From contig NZ_QDDR01000003.1 in NCBI RefSeq assembly GCF_003075525.1, positions 62,001-126,000 on the forward strand: a stretch of DNA of 64,000 bases. Direction: 5' to 3'. The DNA comes from Pararhodobacter aggregans (GTDB taxonomy: Bacteria > Pseudomonadota > Alphaproteobacteria > Rhodobacterales > Rhodobacteraceae). Position numbers and translations under genes: made by a program. The notes under the pieces were generated by a model that was not told where the DNA came from, did not search any database, and worked only from the letters and a program-made list of their open reading frames with translations. Shown one piece after another: positions 35,855-44,874 of the stretch. Every line of letters begins with the position of its first letter. The first letter of the stretch is position 1.

Positions 35855-37789
35855 CTACCTCAGCGCCCCCGCGGCGCGCAACTCTGCCGCGCGCTCGGCA
35901 TCGTACCACCACCAGTCCAGCACCCCTGCCGAATAGCGCGGCGTCTCCTCGGGATGGCGGTACATGTCCCAATAGGCGAACCATTGGTTGGCGCTGTACC
36001 ACAGCGGCACCATGATCCGTTCCCAGCGCAGCACCCGGTCCAGGGCACGCAGCGTGGTATCGCGATCCTCGGGCGACTCGGTCACCAGCGAGATGTTGAT
36101 GATCTCGTCCACCAGCGGGCTGCGCAGCGCCGCCGGGTTGAACAGGTCATCCGCCGCCTCGGATCCGAAGCGCTGGAGCAATCCGGTGCCGGTGTCGAGG
36201 AAGGCCGGATAGGAATCGAGGATCATGTCGTAATCGTGGTTCCGCTCGCGCTCGGTATATTGCGCGGGGTCGATGCGCTGGCCCTGCGCGTCGATGCCCA
36301 TGGTGCGCAGATTGTCGAGGAAGCTCTCGATGATCGCCTCGGCGGTGGCGGAACCGGCGGTGGAATAGGGGAACTGGATGACCATCCGCTGCCCCTCGGC
36401 GTTGCGGCGCAGGCCCTGGTCGCCGACGGTCCAGCCCGCCTCTTCCAGCAGGCGGTTGGCGCGGCGCATGTTGCGCCGGTCGATCAGCTGATCGGCCGAG
36501 GAACTGTGTGCGGTCACCGCTTCCTCGGTCAGCAATTCCGGCGGCACCAGATCGCCCAACGATTGCAGGAACGCCAGTTCCGCGCCTTCGGGCACGCCCG
36601 TGGCCTCCAGCGGCGAGCCCTGGGAATAGGAATAGCGCTGGCTCATCAGCCCGTATTGCAGCTGCTGGTTGGTCCATTCGAAGTTATAGGCCAGGGACAG
36701 CGCCTCGCGCACCCGCCGGTCCTGCAGGAAGGGACGGTTGAGGTTGAAGACGAAGCCCAGCGCGGTGGGCGGGGTGCCGTCGGGGATTTCCTCGCGCTTG
36801 ACCCAGCCGCGCTCGACCGCCGGGAAATCGTAGCCGATGGCCCATTGGCGCGAATTGCCCTCGGCGCGGAAGGTGTATTCGCCGGTCTTGAAGGCCTCGA
36901 ACGCGGCGGCGTCGTCGCTGAAATACTCGACCCGGATGCGGTCGAAATTGTTGCGGCCGACGTTGATCGGCAGATCCTTCGCCCAGTAATTCGGGTCGCG
37001 GCGATAGGTGATGCGGCGGTTGACCTCGAAACTGTCCAGCACATAGGGGCCGGAGCCGGGCGAAATCTCCATCCGCGGCTCGTCGAGGCGGGCGCCGGTC
37101 TCCTCGTACCAGCGTTTGGAGAACACCGACTGATAGCCCACCTGGTCGATCAGCGAGCGGCGCGAGATATTCGGCGCGAATTCGAATTTGACGGTGTGGT
37201 CATCCAGCGCCACGGCGCTCAGCACCCGCTGGCGCACCGCCTCGGCATAGGAGGGCAGGCCCTGCTCCAGGATCAGGTCGTTGCTGAACACCACGTCATG
37301 CGCGGTCAGCGGCGTCCCGTCCGAGAAATGCGCCTCGGGGCGCATGTGGAAGATCACCCAATCCTTGGTTTCCGGGTATTCGATCGTATGGGCCAGCAGC
37401 CCGTAAAGCTCGTCATAGACATCGGCGGGGGTCGCGTCACCGAAGGGGCCGCTGGTCAGCAGCAGGCTCTCATAGATCGCATGGCTGTAACGCCCGGCCC
37501 GGCCCCGGCGCGAGAAAGGGTTCATCGAATCGAAGGTGCCCGAGGCGTATTCGGAAATCTCGCCGCCCTTGGGCGCGTCCGGGTTCACATAGTTGAAATG
37601 CTCGAAATCCTCGGCATAGCTGAGGTTGCCGTAATAGGAATAGCCATGCGCGCGGATCAGATTGTCCTGCGCCCGGCCCCGTCGCGGCATCATCAACCCC
37701 GCCCCCAGTGCCGCCGCCCCGCCCATCAAGCCGCGCCGCGTCAGCGTCAGGGCGGATTTCGATGCCAGGGGGGAAACGGGTCGGGTCAT
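35855..37789 (-). CDS. yejA: Extracellular peptide-binding protein YejA
   Basis: 644 residues from ATG 37789 after GGAGAGCGCCGC. An in-frame ATG 18 codons upstream would bury the export signal. The N-terminus carries a twin-arginine signal ([13 protein letters not shown]) cleaved near GRA-QDN. The mature part is an SBP family 5 protein: [21 protein letters not shown] near residue 55, [20 protein letters not shown] near 155. It is first in yejABEF-GT. Tat export of a YejA is notable but not rare in alphaproteobacteria. Confidence 0.9.
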   Translation of the reverse strand: MTRPVSPLASKSALTLTRRGLMGGAAALGAGLMMPRRGRAQDNLIRAHGYSYYGNLSYAEDFEHFNYVNPDAPKGGEISEYASGTFDSMNPFSRRGRAGRYSHAIYESLLLTSGPFGDATPADVYDELYGLLAHTIEYPETKDWVIFHMRPEAHFSDGTPLTAHDVVFSNDLILEQGLPSYAEAVRQRVLSAVALDDHTVKFEFAPNISRRSLIDQVGYQSVFSKRWYEETGARLDEPRMEISPGSGPYVLDSFEVNRRITYRRDPNYWAKDLPINVGRNNFDRIRVEYFSDDAAAFEAFKTGEYTFRAEGNSRQWAIGYDFPAVERGWVKREEIPDGTPPTALGFVFNLNRPFLQDRRVREALSLAYNFEWTNQQLQYGLMSQRYSYSQGSPLEATGVPEGAELAFLQSLGDLVPPELLTEEAVTAHSSSADQLIDRRNMRRANRLLEEAGWTVGDQGLRRNAEGQRMVIQFPYSTAGSATAEAIIESFLDNLRTMGIDAQGQRIDPAQYTERERNHDYDMILDSYPAFLDTGTGLLQRFGSEAADDLFNPAALRSPLVDEIINISLVTESPEDRDTTLRALDRVLRWERIMVPLWYSANQWFAYWDMYRHPEETPRYSAGVLDWWWYDAERAAELRAAGALR

Positions 37790-37914
37790 GCGGCGCTCTC
37801 CTGTAGACGTCTGACTTCTGGGGGTCAGATGGGCTTTCTCCACCTAAATCCGCCCCCGCCCCCTGTTGCAAGTGGCGTTTGCGTGAGGCCAGCGCGTTTT
37901 CTGCCCGCGAATGC

Positions 37915-38403
37915 TCAGCGCGCGCGCTCTTCGAGGAAGCGGATGACATTCAGGCGGTCGGCGCGGTCCTGCGTGCCGAAGAAGGCCATGCTGGTGCCGG
38001 GCGCCGCCTCGCTGGGGCGGGCGAGGAAACGGCTCAGCGCCGCGACGTCCCAGACCGGGCCAAGACGGGCCAGGGCGCCGGTGTAATCATAGCCCTGCAC
38101 GCCATTCACCGGCATGCCGACCACGTCGAACAGGCTTGGCCCGACGCCGTTGTCGTTGGGGTCGAGCGAATGGCAGACCTGGCAGCGGCGGGTGAAATAG
38201 GCCTCGCCCGCCACCGGATCGGCCTGGGCATAAAGCGCCAGTAGATCGACGCCCGCATCGGGGTCGAAGGCGGGCGGCGGGGCCTCGTGGTTCAGCGTGT
38301 CGGCGGCCGAGGGCAATTGCCCCGTCTCGCGTGCCGTCTCGGCCAGGGCGGGGGCCGGGACCAGCATCAGGCACAGGAGCAGGGCTTTGGCGCGGGGCGT
38401 CAT
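37915..38403 (-). CDS. Soluble periplasmic c-type cytochrome
   Basis: 162 residues from ATG 38403, with a signal peptide ending near ALA-ETA and a single heme site CQVCH near residue 75. A distal ligand Met is likely in PGTSMAFFG near 140. This is class I cytochrome c architecture. It resembles the membrane-anchored cytochrome encoded just upstream (shared GYDYTGAL/GYNYSGAL, LARP/LRDP and SMAFFG/RMSFRG segments), so the two are paralogues. Electron-transfer partners cannot be told from sequence. Confidence 0.85.
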   Translation of the reverse strand: MTPRAKALLLCLMLVPAPALAETARETGQLPSAADTLNHEAPPPAFDPDAGVDLLALYAQADPVAGEAYFTRRCQVCHSLDPNDNGVGPSLFDVVGMPVNGVQGYDYTGALARLGPVWDVAALSRFLARPSEAAPGTSMAFFGTQDRADRLNVIRFLEERAR

Positions 38404-38485
38404 GGCATGTCTCGCAGGGGGTGCCATGGATGAAAGCCCGGCAATCCCGTTCCGGCAAGCGATTTTCGCCGACCCCCGGACAGCA

Positions 38486-38516
38486 AAAGGGCCGCGCGCG
38501 AAAGCGGCGGCCCTTT
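38486..38516 (-). terminator. Terminator between the two cytochrome genes
   Basis: AAAGGGCCGC (38486-38495) pairs perfectly with GCGGCCCTTT (38507-38516), loop of 11 nt, with A/T ends. It sits 23 nt beyond the stop of the membrane cytochrome gene and thus separates the two genes into independent or partly coupled units. Confidence 0.75.
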
Positions 38517-38538
38517 GACGATCGGTTGGTGCGGCGGA

Positions 38539-39069
38539 TCAGCCCGGATGATCGGCGAGGTAGCGGATCAGGTTGACCCGGTCCTCGGGGCTGGAGATGC
38601 CGCGGAAGCTCATGCGGGTGCCCGGCGCCATGGCGCGGGGGTCGCGGAGGAAGTGGAACAGGTTCTCGACCGACCAGGTTTCGCCCATGGCCAGCAGCGC
38701 GCCCGAGTAGTTGTAGCCGTCCACCGCGTCGATGGCGCGGTCGACCACGCCGTCCAGATGCGGGCCGGTGCCGTTGGTGCCGTCCAGCTTGTGGCAGGAC
38801 TGGCAGTTGCGCCACAGCGCGGCGCCGGCGGCGGAATCGGCGGTCTCATAAAGCGCCATCACGTCGATGCCGTCATCGGGGTTGGTCGGGGCGGCGGGCG
38901 CCGCGCCTTCACCGCCCTCGACGGGCAGCGGATAGACCGCATGGGCATGGTCGTCGCCATGAGCGGCGGGCAGATAGATCGCCGAGGCGCCCCAATTCGC
39001 AAGAAGGAAGAACAGGAGTGCCGCGCAGAGCGCTGCCACCGTCTTGGTGATAACCATGGTATCGAACAT
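38539..39069 (-). CDS. Membrane-anchored c-type cytochrome (CycM-like)
   Basis: 176 residues from ATG 39069. An uncleaved hydrophobic anchor (about 8-30) is followed by an acidic/Pro linker and a class I cytochrome c domain with heme site CQSCH near residue 88 and ligand Met in PGTRMSFRG near 150. This is the layout of CycM/cytochrome c552 of alphaproteobacteria, which carries electrons from the bc1 complex to terminal oxidases. It is divergent from pheA. Confidence 0.88.
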   Translation of the reverse strand: MFDTMVITKTVAALCAALLFFLLANWGASAIYLPAAHGDDHAHAVYPLPVEGGEGAAPAAPTNPDDGIDVMALYETADSAAGAALWRNCQSCHKLDGTNGTGPHLDGVVDRAIDAVDGYNYSGALLAMGETWSVENLFHFLRDPRAMAPGTRMSFRGISSPEDRVNLIRYLADHPG

Positions 39070-39186
39070 GTCGCATCCCGAGCCTGAGCAGAAGTCGCGC
39101 CCTTCTACCCGCTTCCCCTTGGCCAATTCAAGCGCTAGTTACCGCGACGAATTGACTGAGCAGCCTGCTTTTTGCGGGCGGAGGGC

Positions 39187-40023
39187 ATGATGAGCAAGCG
39201 TATCGCATTCCAGGGTGAACCCGGCGCCTATTCGCACGAGGCCTGCGCGGCCTCGCGCCCCGGATTCGAGGCGCTGCCCTGCAACACCTTCGAGGAGGTG
39301 ATCGACTCGGTCCGCGAGGGCCGGGCCGAGCTGGCCATGCTCCCGGTCGAGAATTCGACCTATGGCCGCGTCGCCGACATCCACCGCCTGCTGCCGGAAA
39401 GCGGGCTGCATATCGTGGACGAGGCTTTCGTGCGGGTGCGCATCGCGCTGATGGGCCTGCCGGGCGCCAGGCTGGACGACATCCGCCATGTCCGCGCCCA
39501 TCTGGTGCTGATCCCGCAGGCGCGCAGCTTCCTCAAGTCCAAGGGCATCACCGCCGAGGCCGCCGCCGACAGCGCCGGTGCCGCCGCCGATCTGGCCCGC
39601 ACCCGCATTGCGCATGAGGGCGTGCTGGCCAGCGAGATGGCGGCGCAGATCTACGGGCTGGACGTGCTGGCCACGGATATCGAGGACAACCACCACAACA
39701 CTACCCGCTTCCTGGTCATGTCGCCCGAACCCGACCTGACCCGGCGCGGCAGCCATGGCATGGTCACCACCTTCGTGTTTCAGGTCCGCAACATCCCCGC
39801 CGCGCTCTACAAGGCGATGGGCGGGTTCGCGACCAATGGGGTGAACATGACCAAGCTGGAAAGCTACATGGTCGACGGCTCGTTCACCGCGACCCAGTTC
39901 TATGCCGATATCGAGGGGCACCCGGACGACCCCAACGTGAAACTGGCGCTGGACGAGCTGAGCTATTTCACCACCCGGCTGCATATCCTGGGGACCTACC
40001 CGGCCTCGGACGCGCGGCTCTGA
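39187..40023 (+). CDS. pheA: Prephenate dehydratase
   Basis: 278 residues. The prephenate dehydratase domain begins with FQGEPGAYSHEA near residue 7 and carries the catalytic TRF motif (HHNTTRFLVM) near 175. A C-terminal ACT domain (about 195-275, with LESYMVDGSFTATQFY) should bind phenylalanine for feedback inhibition. There is no chorismate mutase part. Start at ATG 39187 (a second ATG follows directly) after GGCGGAGGGC. It makes phenylpyruvate in Phe synthesis. Confidence 0.93.
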   Translation: MMSKRIAFQGEPGAYSHEACAASRPGFEALPCNTFEEVIDSVREGRAELAMLPVENSTYGRVADIHRLLPESGLHIVDEAFVRVRIALMGLPGARLDDIRHVRAHLVLIPQARSFLKSKGITAEAAADSAGAAADLARTRIAHEGVLASEMAAQIYGLDVLATDIEDNHHNTTRFLVMSPEPDLTRRGSHGMVTTFVFQVRNIPAALYKAMGGFATNGVNMTKLESYMVDGSFTATQFYADIEGHPDDPNVKLALDELSYFTTRLHILGTYPASDARL

Positions 40024-40036
40024 GCGGGAGCGGGGG

Positions 40037-40261
40037 ATGGTAAAGGCGCTATTGTACTTGGTTGGATGGTTGGCAGTTCTGGTTGCCAGCACAGGGATCG
40101 CCATCCGCGTTGCCGGATCTGATGCGATGGTGCGGCAATACGCAGGAGGATCCCGCAATCTGGATTTCACTTTCTATCTGCTGGTTGTCGGTCTCATATT
40201 CCTCGCTCTCGCCGCCATCCTTACCCGCCTCGACACCCTGCTGGCTCAACGCGAGGAGTGA
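40037..40261 (+). CDS. Small two-helix membrane protein
   Basis: 74 residues with hydrophobic segments at about 4-26 and 46-64, a short loop between them and a charged tail (TRLDTLLAQREE). It starts 13 nt after the pheA stop behind GCGGGAGCGGGGG, so it may be co-transcribed. Base composition is clearly less GC-rich than its neighbours. I recognise no family. Confidence 0.6.
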   Translation: MVKALLYLVGWLAVLVASTGIAIRVAGSDAMVRQYAGGSRNLDFTFYLLVVGLIFLALAAILTRLDTLLAQREE

Positions 40262-40376
40262 GCGCCCCTCCGGTGGCGCTCCGCTCTGCCCCAGCGTAAT
40301 TCCCGCCACCGTTCCGCCATCGCTTTCCTCTTCGTTTCAAGCGGTCTAGGCTCCGCGCAACCGAGGGAGGAAGCTC

Positions 40377-41141
40377 ATGGATACGCAACTTCAGGGACGT
40401 CACGCGCTGGTCACCGGCGGGGGCACGGGGATCGGCCTGGCCATCGCGCAGATGCTGGCGGGGCGCGGCGCACAGGTCACCATCACCGGCCGCCGCGCCG
40501 ATGTCCTGTCTGACGCCGCCGCCGCAACGCCCGGCCTGCACGCGCTGGCCATGGACGTGGCCGATGAGGCGAGCGTGGTCGAGGGCACGGCCAAGGCCGT
40601 CGCCGCGCGCGGGCCGGTCACCATCTGCGTCGCCAATGCGGGCATCGCCGAGGGCAAGTCGATGGCCAAGATGGACCTCGCCTTCTGGCGCAAGATGATG
40701 GCGATCAACCTCGACGGCGCCTATCTGACGGTGCGTGAATGCCTGCCCGGCATGCTGGCCGAAGGCTGGGGGCGCACGCTTTTCGTGTCCTCCATCGCCG
40801 GGATCAAGGGGCTGAAGGGGGCGCCGGCCTATACCGCCTCGAAACACGGGATGATCGGGCTGATGCGCGGCCTGTCCGAGGATTACCTCGGCTCGGACCT
40901 GACCTTCAACGCGCTCTGCCCGGGCTATACCGACACCGATATCATCGCCCGCAACACCCAATCCATCGCCGCCCGCGCCGGCATCGACACCGACCAGGCG
41001 CGCAACATGATGGTCAAGACCAACCGCCACAAGCGCCTGATTACCGCCGACGAGGTCGCCGCGGTGGCCGCGCTGCTGGTCGGGCCGCAATCGTCCAGCC
41101 TCAACGGTCAGGTCTACGAGATCGCCGGGGGGCAGATGTGA
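40377..41141 (+). CDS. Short-chain dehydrogenase/reductase (FabG/3-hydroxyacyl type)
   Basis: 254 residues with the full classical SDR set: cofactor loop TGGGTGIG near residue 14, DVAD near 60, NAG near 87, catalytic Ser in VSSIAG near 138 and YTASK near 151, and a final substrate-loop NALCPGYTDTD. It is a cytoplasmic oxidoreductase; related proteins include 3-hydroxybutyrate and 3-hydroxyacyl-CoA dehydrogenases. Specificity cannot be read. It is followed closely by a membrane protein gene. Confidence 0.85.
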   Translation: MDTQLQGRHALVTGGGTGIGLAIAQMLAGRGAQVTITGRRADVLSDAAAATPGLHALAMDVADEASVVEGTAKAVAARGPVTICVANAGIAEGKSMAKMDLAFWRKMMAINLDGAYLTVRECLPGMLAEGWGRTLFVSSIAGIKGLKGAPAYTASKHGMIGLMRGLSEDYLGSDLTFNALCPGYTDTDIIARNTQSIAARAGIDTDQARNMMVKTNRHKRLITADEVAAVAALLVGPQSSSLNGQVYEIAGGQM

Positions 41142-41163
41142 CACCGGATGTGACTGCGGGCGC

Positions 41164-42243
41164 ATGTCGGGCCTGACCCGGTTCACCAACGGCATCCCGC
41201 CGCTGACCATCCTGGCGACCTTTGGCCTGGGCGGCGCGGGCGGGTTGCTGGCCAGCTGGCTGGGCCTGCCCCTGGCCATGCTGCTGGGCTCGATGACTGC
41301 GGTAACGCTGGCCTCGGCGCTGGGGCTGCGGGTCAGCGGCCATGCGCTGGCCGTGCCGCAGAAATGGCGCTACGTGCTGGTGCCCATCGTCGGCACCGCC
41401 ATCGGCGCCAGCTTCCCGCCGGATTTCGCCAGCCAGGCGATGCATTGGTGGCTGACCATGGCGGCGCTGGTGATCTTCATCCCGGCGGTGCATGCCCTGG
41501 GCTATCTGCTGTTCGGGCGCCTGGGCGGGCTCAGCCGTCCGACCGCCTTTTACGCCGCCATGCCCGGGGGCTTCATCGAATCGCTCGACATGGGGGAAAA
41601 GGCCGGGGCCGACATGCCGATGCTCATCATGCTGCAATTGCTGCGGCTGATCCTGTGCATCGTGCTGATCCCCATCGCCTTTTCGCTGATCGAGGGACAG
41701 GCCGTCGGCTCGGCCTCGGGCCTTGCCGCGGGCGCCGGGCACGCGCCGCTCACCGTGTGGGACGCGGCCGTGCTGACCGCCATCGCCGTTTCGGGCTGGT
41801 TCATCGCCAGCCGCCTCAACTTTCCCGCCGCCGTGCTGTCCGGCCCCCTGCTGCTGAGCGGGCTCGCCCATGCGCTGGGCCTGACCGCGGCGGTGCCGCC
41901 GGTCTGGATGGTGCTGGTCACGCAATGGGTGATGGGAACCTCGCTGGCGGTGAGGCTTTCGGGCTTCACCCGCGGCGAGGCGGGGCTGGCGCTGCGCCTG
42001 TCGCTGGCGCATGTCGGGCTGATGCTGGGGGTCGCGCTGGGCGTGGCCCTGCTGACCTCGGGCCCGGTGGGCGAGCCGATCTCGGCGGTGGTTCTGGCCT
42101 TCGCGCCGGGTGGCGTGACCGAGATGTCGCTGGTCGCGCTGTCGCTGCACCTGAGCGCGGTCTATGTCACGCTGCACCATCTGGCGCGCATCGTGCTGGC
42201 CGTGCTGGTGGCGCGGATCGGGCAGCGCTGGGTCGGGCTTTGA
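41164..42243 (+). CDS. AbrB-family (PF05145-type) membrane protein
   Basis: 359 residues, around ten hydrophobic segments in two similar halves. Each half contains a Gly/Pro-rich motif: LGLPLAMLLGSM near 30 and FPAAVLSGPLLLSG near 220. A conserved FYAAMPGGFIESLDMGEKAG lies near 125 and its counterpart FAPGGVTEMSLVALSL near 320. These features define the AbrB (formerly 'ammonia monooxygenase') permease-like family. The transported molecule is not known. It starts 22 nt after the SDR gene. Confidence 0.82.
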   Translation: MSGLTRFTNGIPPLTILATFGLGGAGGLLASWLGLPLAMLLGSMTAVTLASALGLRVSGHALAVPQKWRYVLVPIVGTAIGASFPPDFASQAMHWWLTMAALVIFIPAVHALGYLLFGRLGGLSRPTAFYAAMPGGFIESLDMGEKAGADMPMLIMLQLLRLILCIVLIPIAFSLIEGQAVGSASGLAAGAGHAPLTVWDAAVLTAIAVSGWFIASRLNFPAAVLSGPLLLSGLAHALGLTAAVPPVWMVLVTQWVMGTSLAVRLSGFTRGEAGLALRLSLAHVGLMLGVALGVALLTSGPVGEPISAVVLAFAPGGVTEMSLVALSLHLSAVYVTLHHLARIVLAVLVARIGQRWVGL

Positions 42244-42269
42244 CGCCCGACCCCAGAGCCGTCAGCGCG

Positions 42270-42446
42270 TCACTTCGTCAGGATCAGCTTGCCGGCGCGG
42301 GTGATGCGCAGGTCATAGACCTTGCCGTCCAGTTCGATCTGCGCCTGCGTGCCACCCTTGGTCAGCGCGCGGGCCGAATGCACGGGCAGGCCGCGTTGCG
42401 GAACCGCTTCGGCGCGGGTGAAATCCGGTTGGGAATAGAGGGACAT
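42270..42446 (-). CDS. hemP: Hemin uptake protein HemP
   Basis: 58 residues from ATG 42446, chosen because GGAGAG stands 5-6 bases upstream, whereas an ATG four codons earlier has none. The C-terminal half matches HemP: a Ser-Arg-like VHSARALTKGG, then LDGKVYDLRITRAGKLILTK (20 residues), whose end LRxTRxGKLILxK is the family signature. HemP homologues activate heme-uptake genes under iron limitation. No heme receptor is nearby, so it is an orphan here. Confidence 0.8.
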   Translation of the reverse strand: MSLYSQPDFTRAEAVPQRGLPVHSARALTKGGTQAQIELDGKVYDLRITRAGKLILTK

Positions 42447-42517
42447 AACACTCTCCATGGTCGGGTGAGCCTATTCCTGACAAAAACACTTGGATGAGTC
42501 AATCCCGATTTTAACAC

Positions 42518-43312
42518 TCAGGATTTGACGGCCCCGCCGATGGACCGGGTGATCTCGGCTGCCGCCGCCCTGACCCGGGCGCCCAGCTCCGGCAGCGCAT
42601 CGGGCGGCAGGCGGAACACCGGCCCGCTGATCGAGACACCGGCGACCGGCTCGCCATGGGCGTTGAAGATCGGCGCGGCGACGCAGCGCATGCCCTCGGT
42701 CCGTTCCTGATTGTCCAGCGCCCAGCCCCGGCTGCGGGTCAGGGCGAGGTTGCGCGCCAGCGCCTCGGGCTCGGTGATCGTGGCCTCGGTGAAGCGGGTC
42801 AGCGGCCCCGGGTTCAGCCCCGGCATCCAGGCCATGAGCGCCTTGCCGATGCCCGAGGCATGAAGGGCCGAGCGCGTCCCGGGCGAGAAGAAGGCGCGGA
42901 TCGCCTGATGCGTCTCCACCTGCGTGAGGAACAGGACCTCGCCCTGCTGCTCGATCCCCAGATTGGCGGTCTCGTTCGTGGCCCGCATCAGCGCCTGCAT
43001 TGGCGCCCGGGCCCGTTCGACGACATTGGTGCGCCGGAGGAAGGCCGCGCCAGTGCGGAAGGTGCCAGCGCCGACGTACCAGACCTGCCCCCGTGGATCG
43101 AGCTCCACCATCTGCCGCTGCGCCAGCGTGGTCAGCACGCGGTAGGTGGTGGCAGGCGATTCGCCTTCGGCCTGCGCCAGTTCGGTCAGGGTCATCCCGT
43201 CCGATCCCGCCAGCGCTTGCAACAGCGCCATGGCCCGGTCCAGCGCCCGGATCGTGTTCTGCTCGGTCTTGTCGTGAAAGGCCTTGGGACGGCCGCGGCG
43301 GGACTCGGTCAT
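42518..43312 (-). CDS. bhcR: IclR-family regulator of the beta-hydroxyaspartate cycle (BhcR-like)
   Basis: 264 residues. A winged helix-turn-helix occupies about 18-80 (MTLTELAQAEGESPATTYRV) and an IclR effector domain about 95-260 (HASGIGKALMAW near 150, NERTEG-like QERTEGMRCVAAPIF near 205). It is divergent from bhcABCD, as in Paracoccus denitrificans where BhcR controls the cycle in response to glyoxylate. Two TTTCA/TGAAA palindromes in the 157-bp divergent region are candidate operators. Confidence 0.88.
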   Translation of the reverse strand: MTESRRGRPKAFHDKTEQNTIRALDRAMALLQALAGSDGMTLTELAQAEGESPATTYRVLTTLAQRQMVELDPRGQVWYVGAGTFRTGAAFLRRTNVVERARAPMQALMRATNETANLGIEQQGEVLFLTQVETHQAIRAFFSPGTRSALHASGIGKALMAWMPGLNPGPLTRFTEATITEPEALARNLALTRSRGWALDNQERTEGMRCVAAPIFNAHGEPVAGVSISGPVFRLPPDALPELGARVRAAAAEITRSIGGAVKS

Positions 43313-43331
43313 GTACGCCTCCGAAAATCGA

Positions 43332-43346
43332 TTTCAATAGATGAAA
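43332..43346. promoter_or_regulatory. Candidate BhcR operator, bhcR-proximal
   Basis: TTTCA-ATAGA-TGAAA, a perfect 5-bp inverted repeat with 5-nt spacer, 20 bp upstream of the bhcR start. The arms also occur, everted, at 43395-43409. Confidence 0.45.
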
Positions 43347-43394
43347 AAGTATAGCAGCTTATGATGATTGGGAAAATCACCCTCAAGGCACTTG

Positions 43395-43409
43395 TGAAAA
43401 AACATTTCA
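43395..43409. promoter_or_regulatory. Candidate BhcR operator, bhcA-proximal
   Basis: TGAAA-AAACA-TTTCA, the same half-site in inverse order. It is enclosed by a wider inverted repeat CCCTCAA (43380-43386) and TTGAGGG (43416-43422) in the AT-rich part of the bhcR-bhcA promoter region. Confidence 0.45.
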
Positions 43410-43469
43410 AAAAAATTGAGGGGGGAGGCGCCGCGCCCTAGGATCAGCGGACAATCAAGGAGCGCGACC

Positions 43470-44669
43470 ATGACCGCCCACCAAGCCTTTGCCCAGAACC
43501 CGGTCTTCATTCCCGGCCCCACCAACATGCCCGAGGCCCTGCGCAAGGCCTGCGATGTGCCGACGCTGGACCACCGCTCGCCCGCTTTCGCGCGAATGCT
43601 GGCCCCGGCGCTGGCGGGGGTGAAGCGGGTGATGGGTATGGAGTCGGGCGAGGTGTTCCTGCTGCCCGCCACCGGCACCGGCGGCTGGGAGGCGGCGATC
43701 GCCAACACGCTTTCGCCCGGCGACCGGGTGCTGGCGGCGCGCTATGGCGTCTTCTCGGCCCGCTGGATCGACCTCTGCCAGCGTTTCGGGCTGGAGGTCG
43801 AGGTGCTGGACACCCCCTGGGGCGAGGGCCTGCCGCTGGAGCGGATCGAGGCGGCGCTGAGGGCCGACCGGACCGGCCGGATCAAGACGGTTCTGGCCAC
43901 GCATAACGAGACGGCGACCGGCGTGCGCTCGGACATCGCCGGGCTGCGCCGGGCGATGGACCGGGCCGGGCACGAGGCGCTGATGATGGTTGACGGGGTC
44001 AGTTCCATCGCCTCGATGCCGTTCGATTTCAGCGGCTGGGGCGTCGATATCGCGGTGACCGGCAGTCAGAAGGGCTTCATGCTGCCGCCGGGGCTGGCGA
44101 TTCTGGGGCTCTCGGACAGGGCGCTGGCGGCGATGGAGAATGCCCGCCTGCCCCGCACCTATTTCGACCTGAAGGACATGCGCCGCAGCATGGCGGCGGG
44201 CGGCTATCCCTATACCCCGCCGGTCGGGCTGATCGCCGGCCTCGCCGCCTCGGTGGCGATGCTGGAGGATGAGGGCCTGGCGGCGGTCCACGCCCGCCAC
44301 TACCGGCTGGCCGAAGGCGTGCGCCGGGCCGTGGCGGGCTGGGGGCTTTCCACCTGCGCCGCCGGGCCGGCGCTCGCCTCGGATACGGTGACGGCGGTTC
44401 TGGCGCCCGAGGGCTGCGATGCCAACGCCTTCGTCGCCCGCGCCGCCGGGACCTATGGCATGGCCTTCGGCACCGGGCTGGGACAGCTGGCGGGCAAGGC
44501 CTTCCGCATCGGCCATCTGGGGATGCTGTCGGACCCCCTGATGCTGGCCGGGCTGGCGACGGCCGAGATGGTGATGGCGGATCTGGGCTGGCCGGTCCGG
44601 CTGGGCTCGGGCGTGGTGGCGGCGCAGGACTTCTATCGCGGGGCCTTGCCGCTGGCGGCGGCGGCCTGA
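43470..44669 (+). CDS. bhcA: L-aspartate:glyoxylate aminotransferase BhcA
   Basis: 399 residues of the class V PLP aminotransferase (serine-glyoxylate type) family: FIPGPTNMPEALRKA at the start, TGTGGWEAAIANTLSPGD near 70, and PLP lysine K201 in VTGSQKGFMLPPGLA. ATG 43470 follows CAAGGAGCGCGACC. In the beta-hydroxyaspartate cycle this enzyme aminates glyoxylate to glycine using aspartate. The gene order and a divergent IclR regulator agree with the Paracoccus cluster, which is what separates it from ordinary serine-glyoxylate aminotransferases. Confidence 0.92.
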   Translation: MTAHQAFAQNPVFIPGPTNMPEALRKACDVPTLDHRSPAFARMLAPALAGVKRVMGMESGEVFLLPATGTGGWEAAIANTLSPGDRVLAARYGVFSARWIDLCQRFGLEVEVLDTPWGEGLPLERIEAALRADRTGRIKTVLATHNETATGVRSDIAGLRRAMDRAGHEALMMVDGVSSIASMPFDFSGWGVDIAVTGSQKGFMLPPGLAILGLSDRALAAMENARLPRTYFDLKDMRRSMAAGGYPYTPPVGLIAGLAASVAMLEDEGLAAVHARHYRLAEGVRRAVAGWGLSTCAAGPALASDTVTAVLAPEGCDANAFVARAAGTYGMAFGTGLGQLAGKAFRIGHLGMLSDPLMLAGLATAEMVMADLGWPVRLGSGVVAAQDFYRGALPLAAAA

Positions 44670-44693
44670 GGGCGGGGCTGACGCCCCGGGAAA

Positions 44694-44784
<91 letters not shown>

Positions 44785-44859
44785 GCGGGGGGCTGCCGCC
44801 CCCCGCACCCCCCGCTTCAAGGAGGGTTTTCCACCCTCCTTGAAAATCCTCCCGAGGAT
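44785..44859. repeat. G-rich hairpin element with GGATATTTGG tail, copy 1
   Basis: Three successive perfect hairpins: GCGGGGGGC/GCCCCCCGC (44785-44806), TTCAAGGAGGGT/ACCCTCCTTGAA (44816-44844) and ATCCTC/GAGGAT (44846-44859). They are followed by ATTTGGAGAACAAAG immediately before the bhcB ATG. Related elements are at 47010 and, inverted, at 49825-49881. Confidence 0.7.
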
Positions 44860-44874
44860 ATTTGGAGAACAAAG

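Noticed and set aside
42459-42517. Iron-responsive box upstream of hemP
   Set aside because: A TTGACT -35-like box is present, but I found no clear TGA-N9-TCA or other iron-box palindrome.
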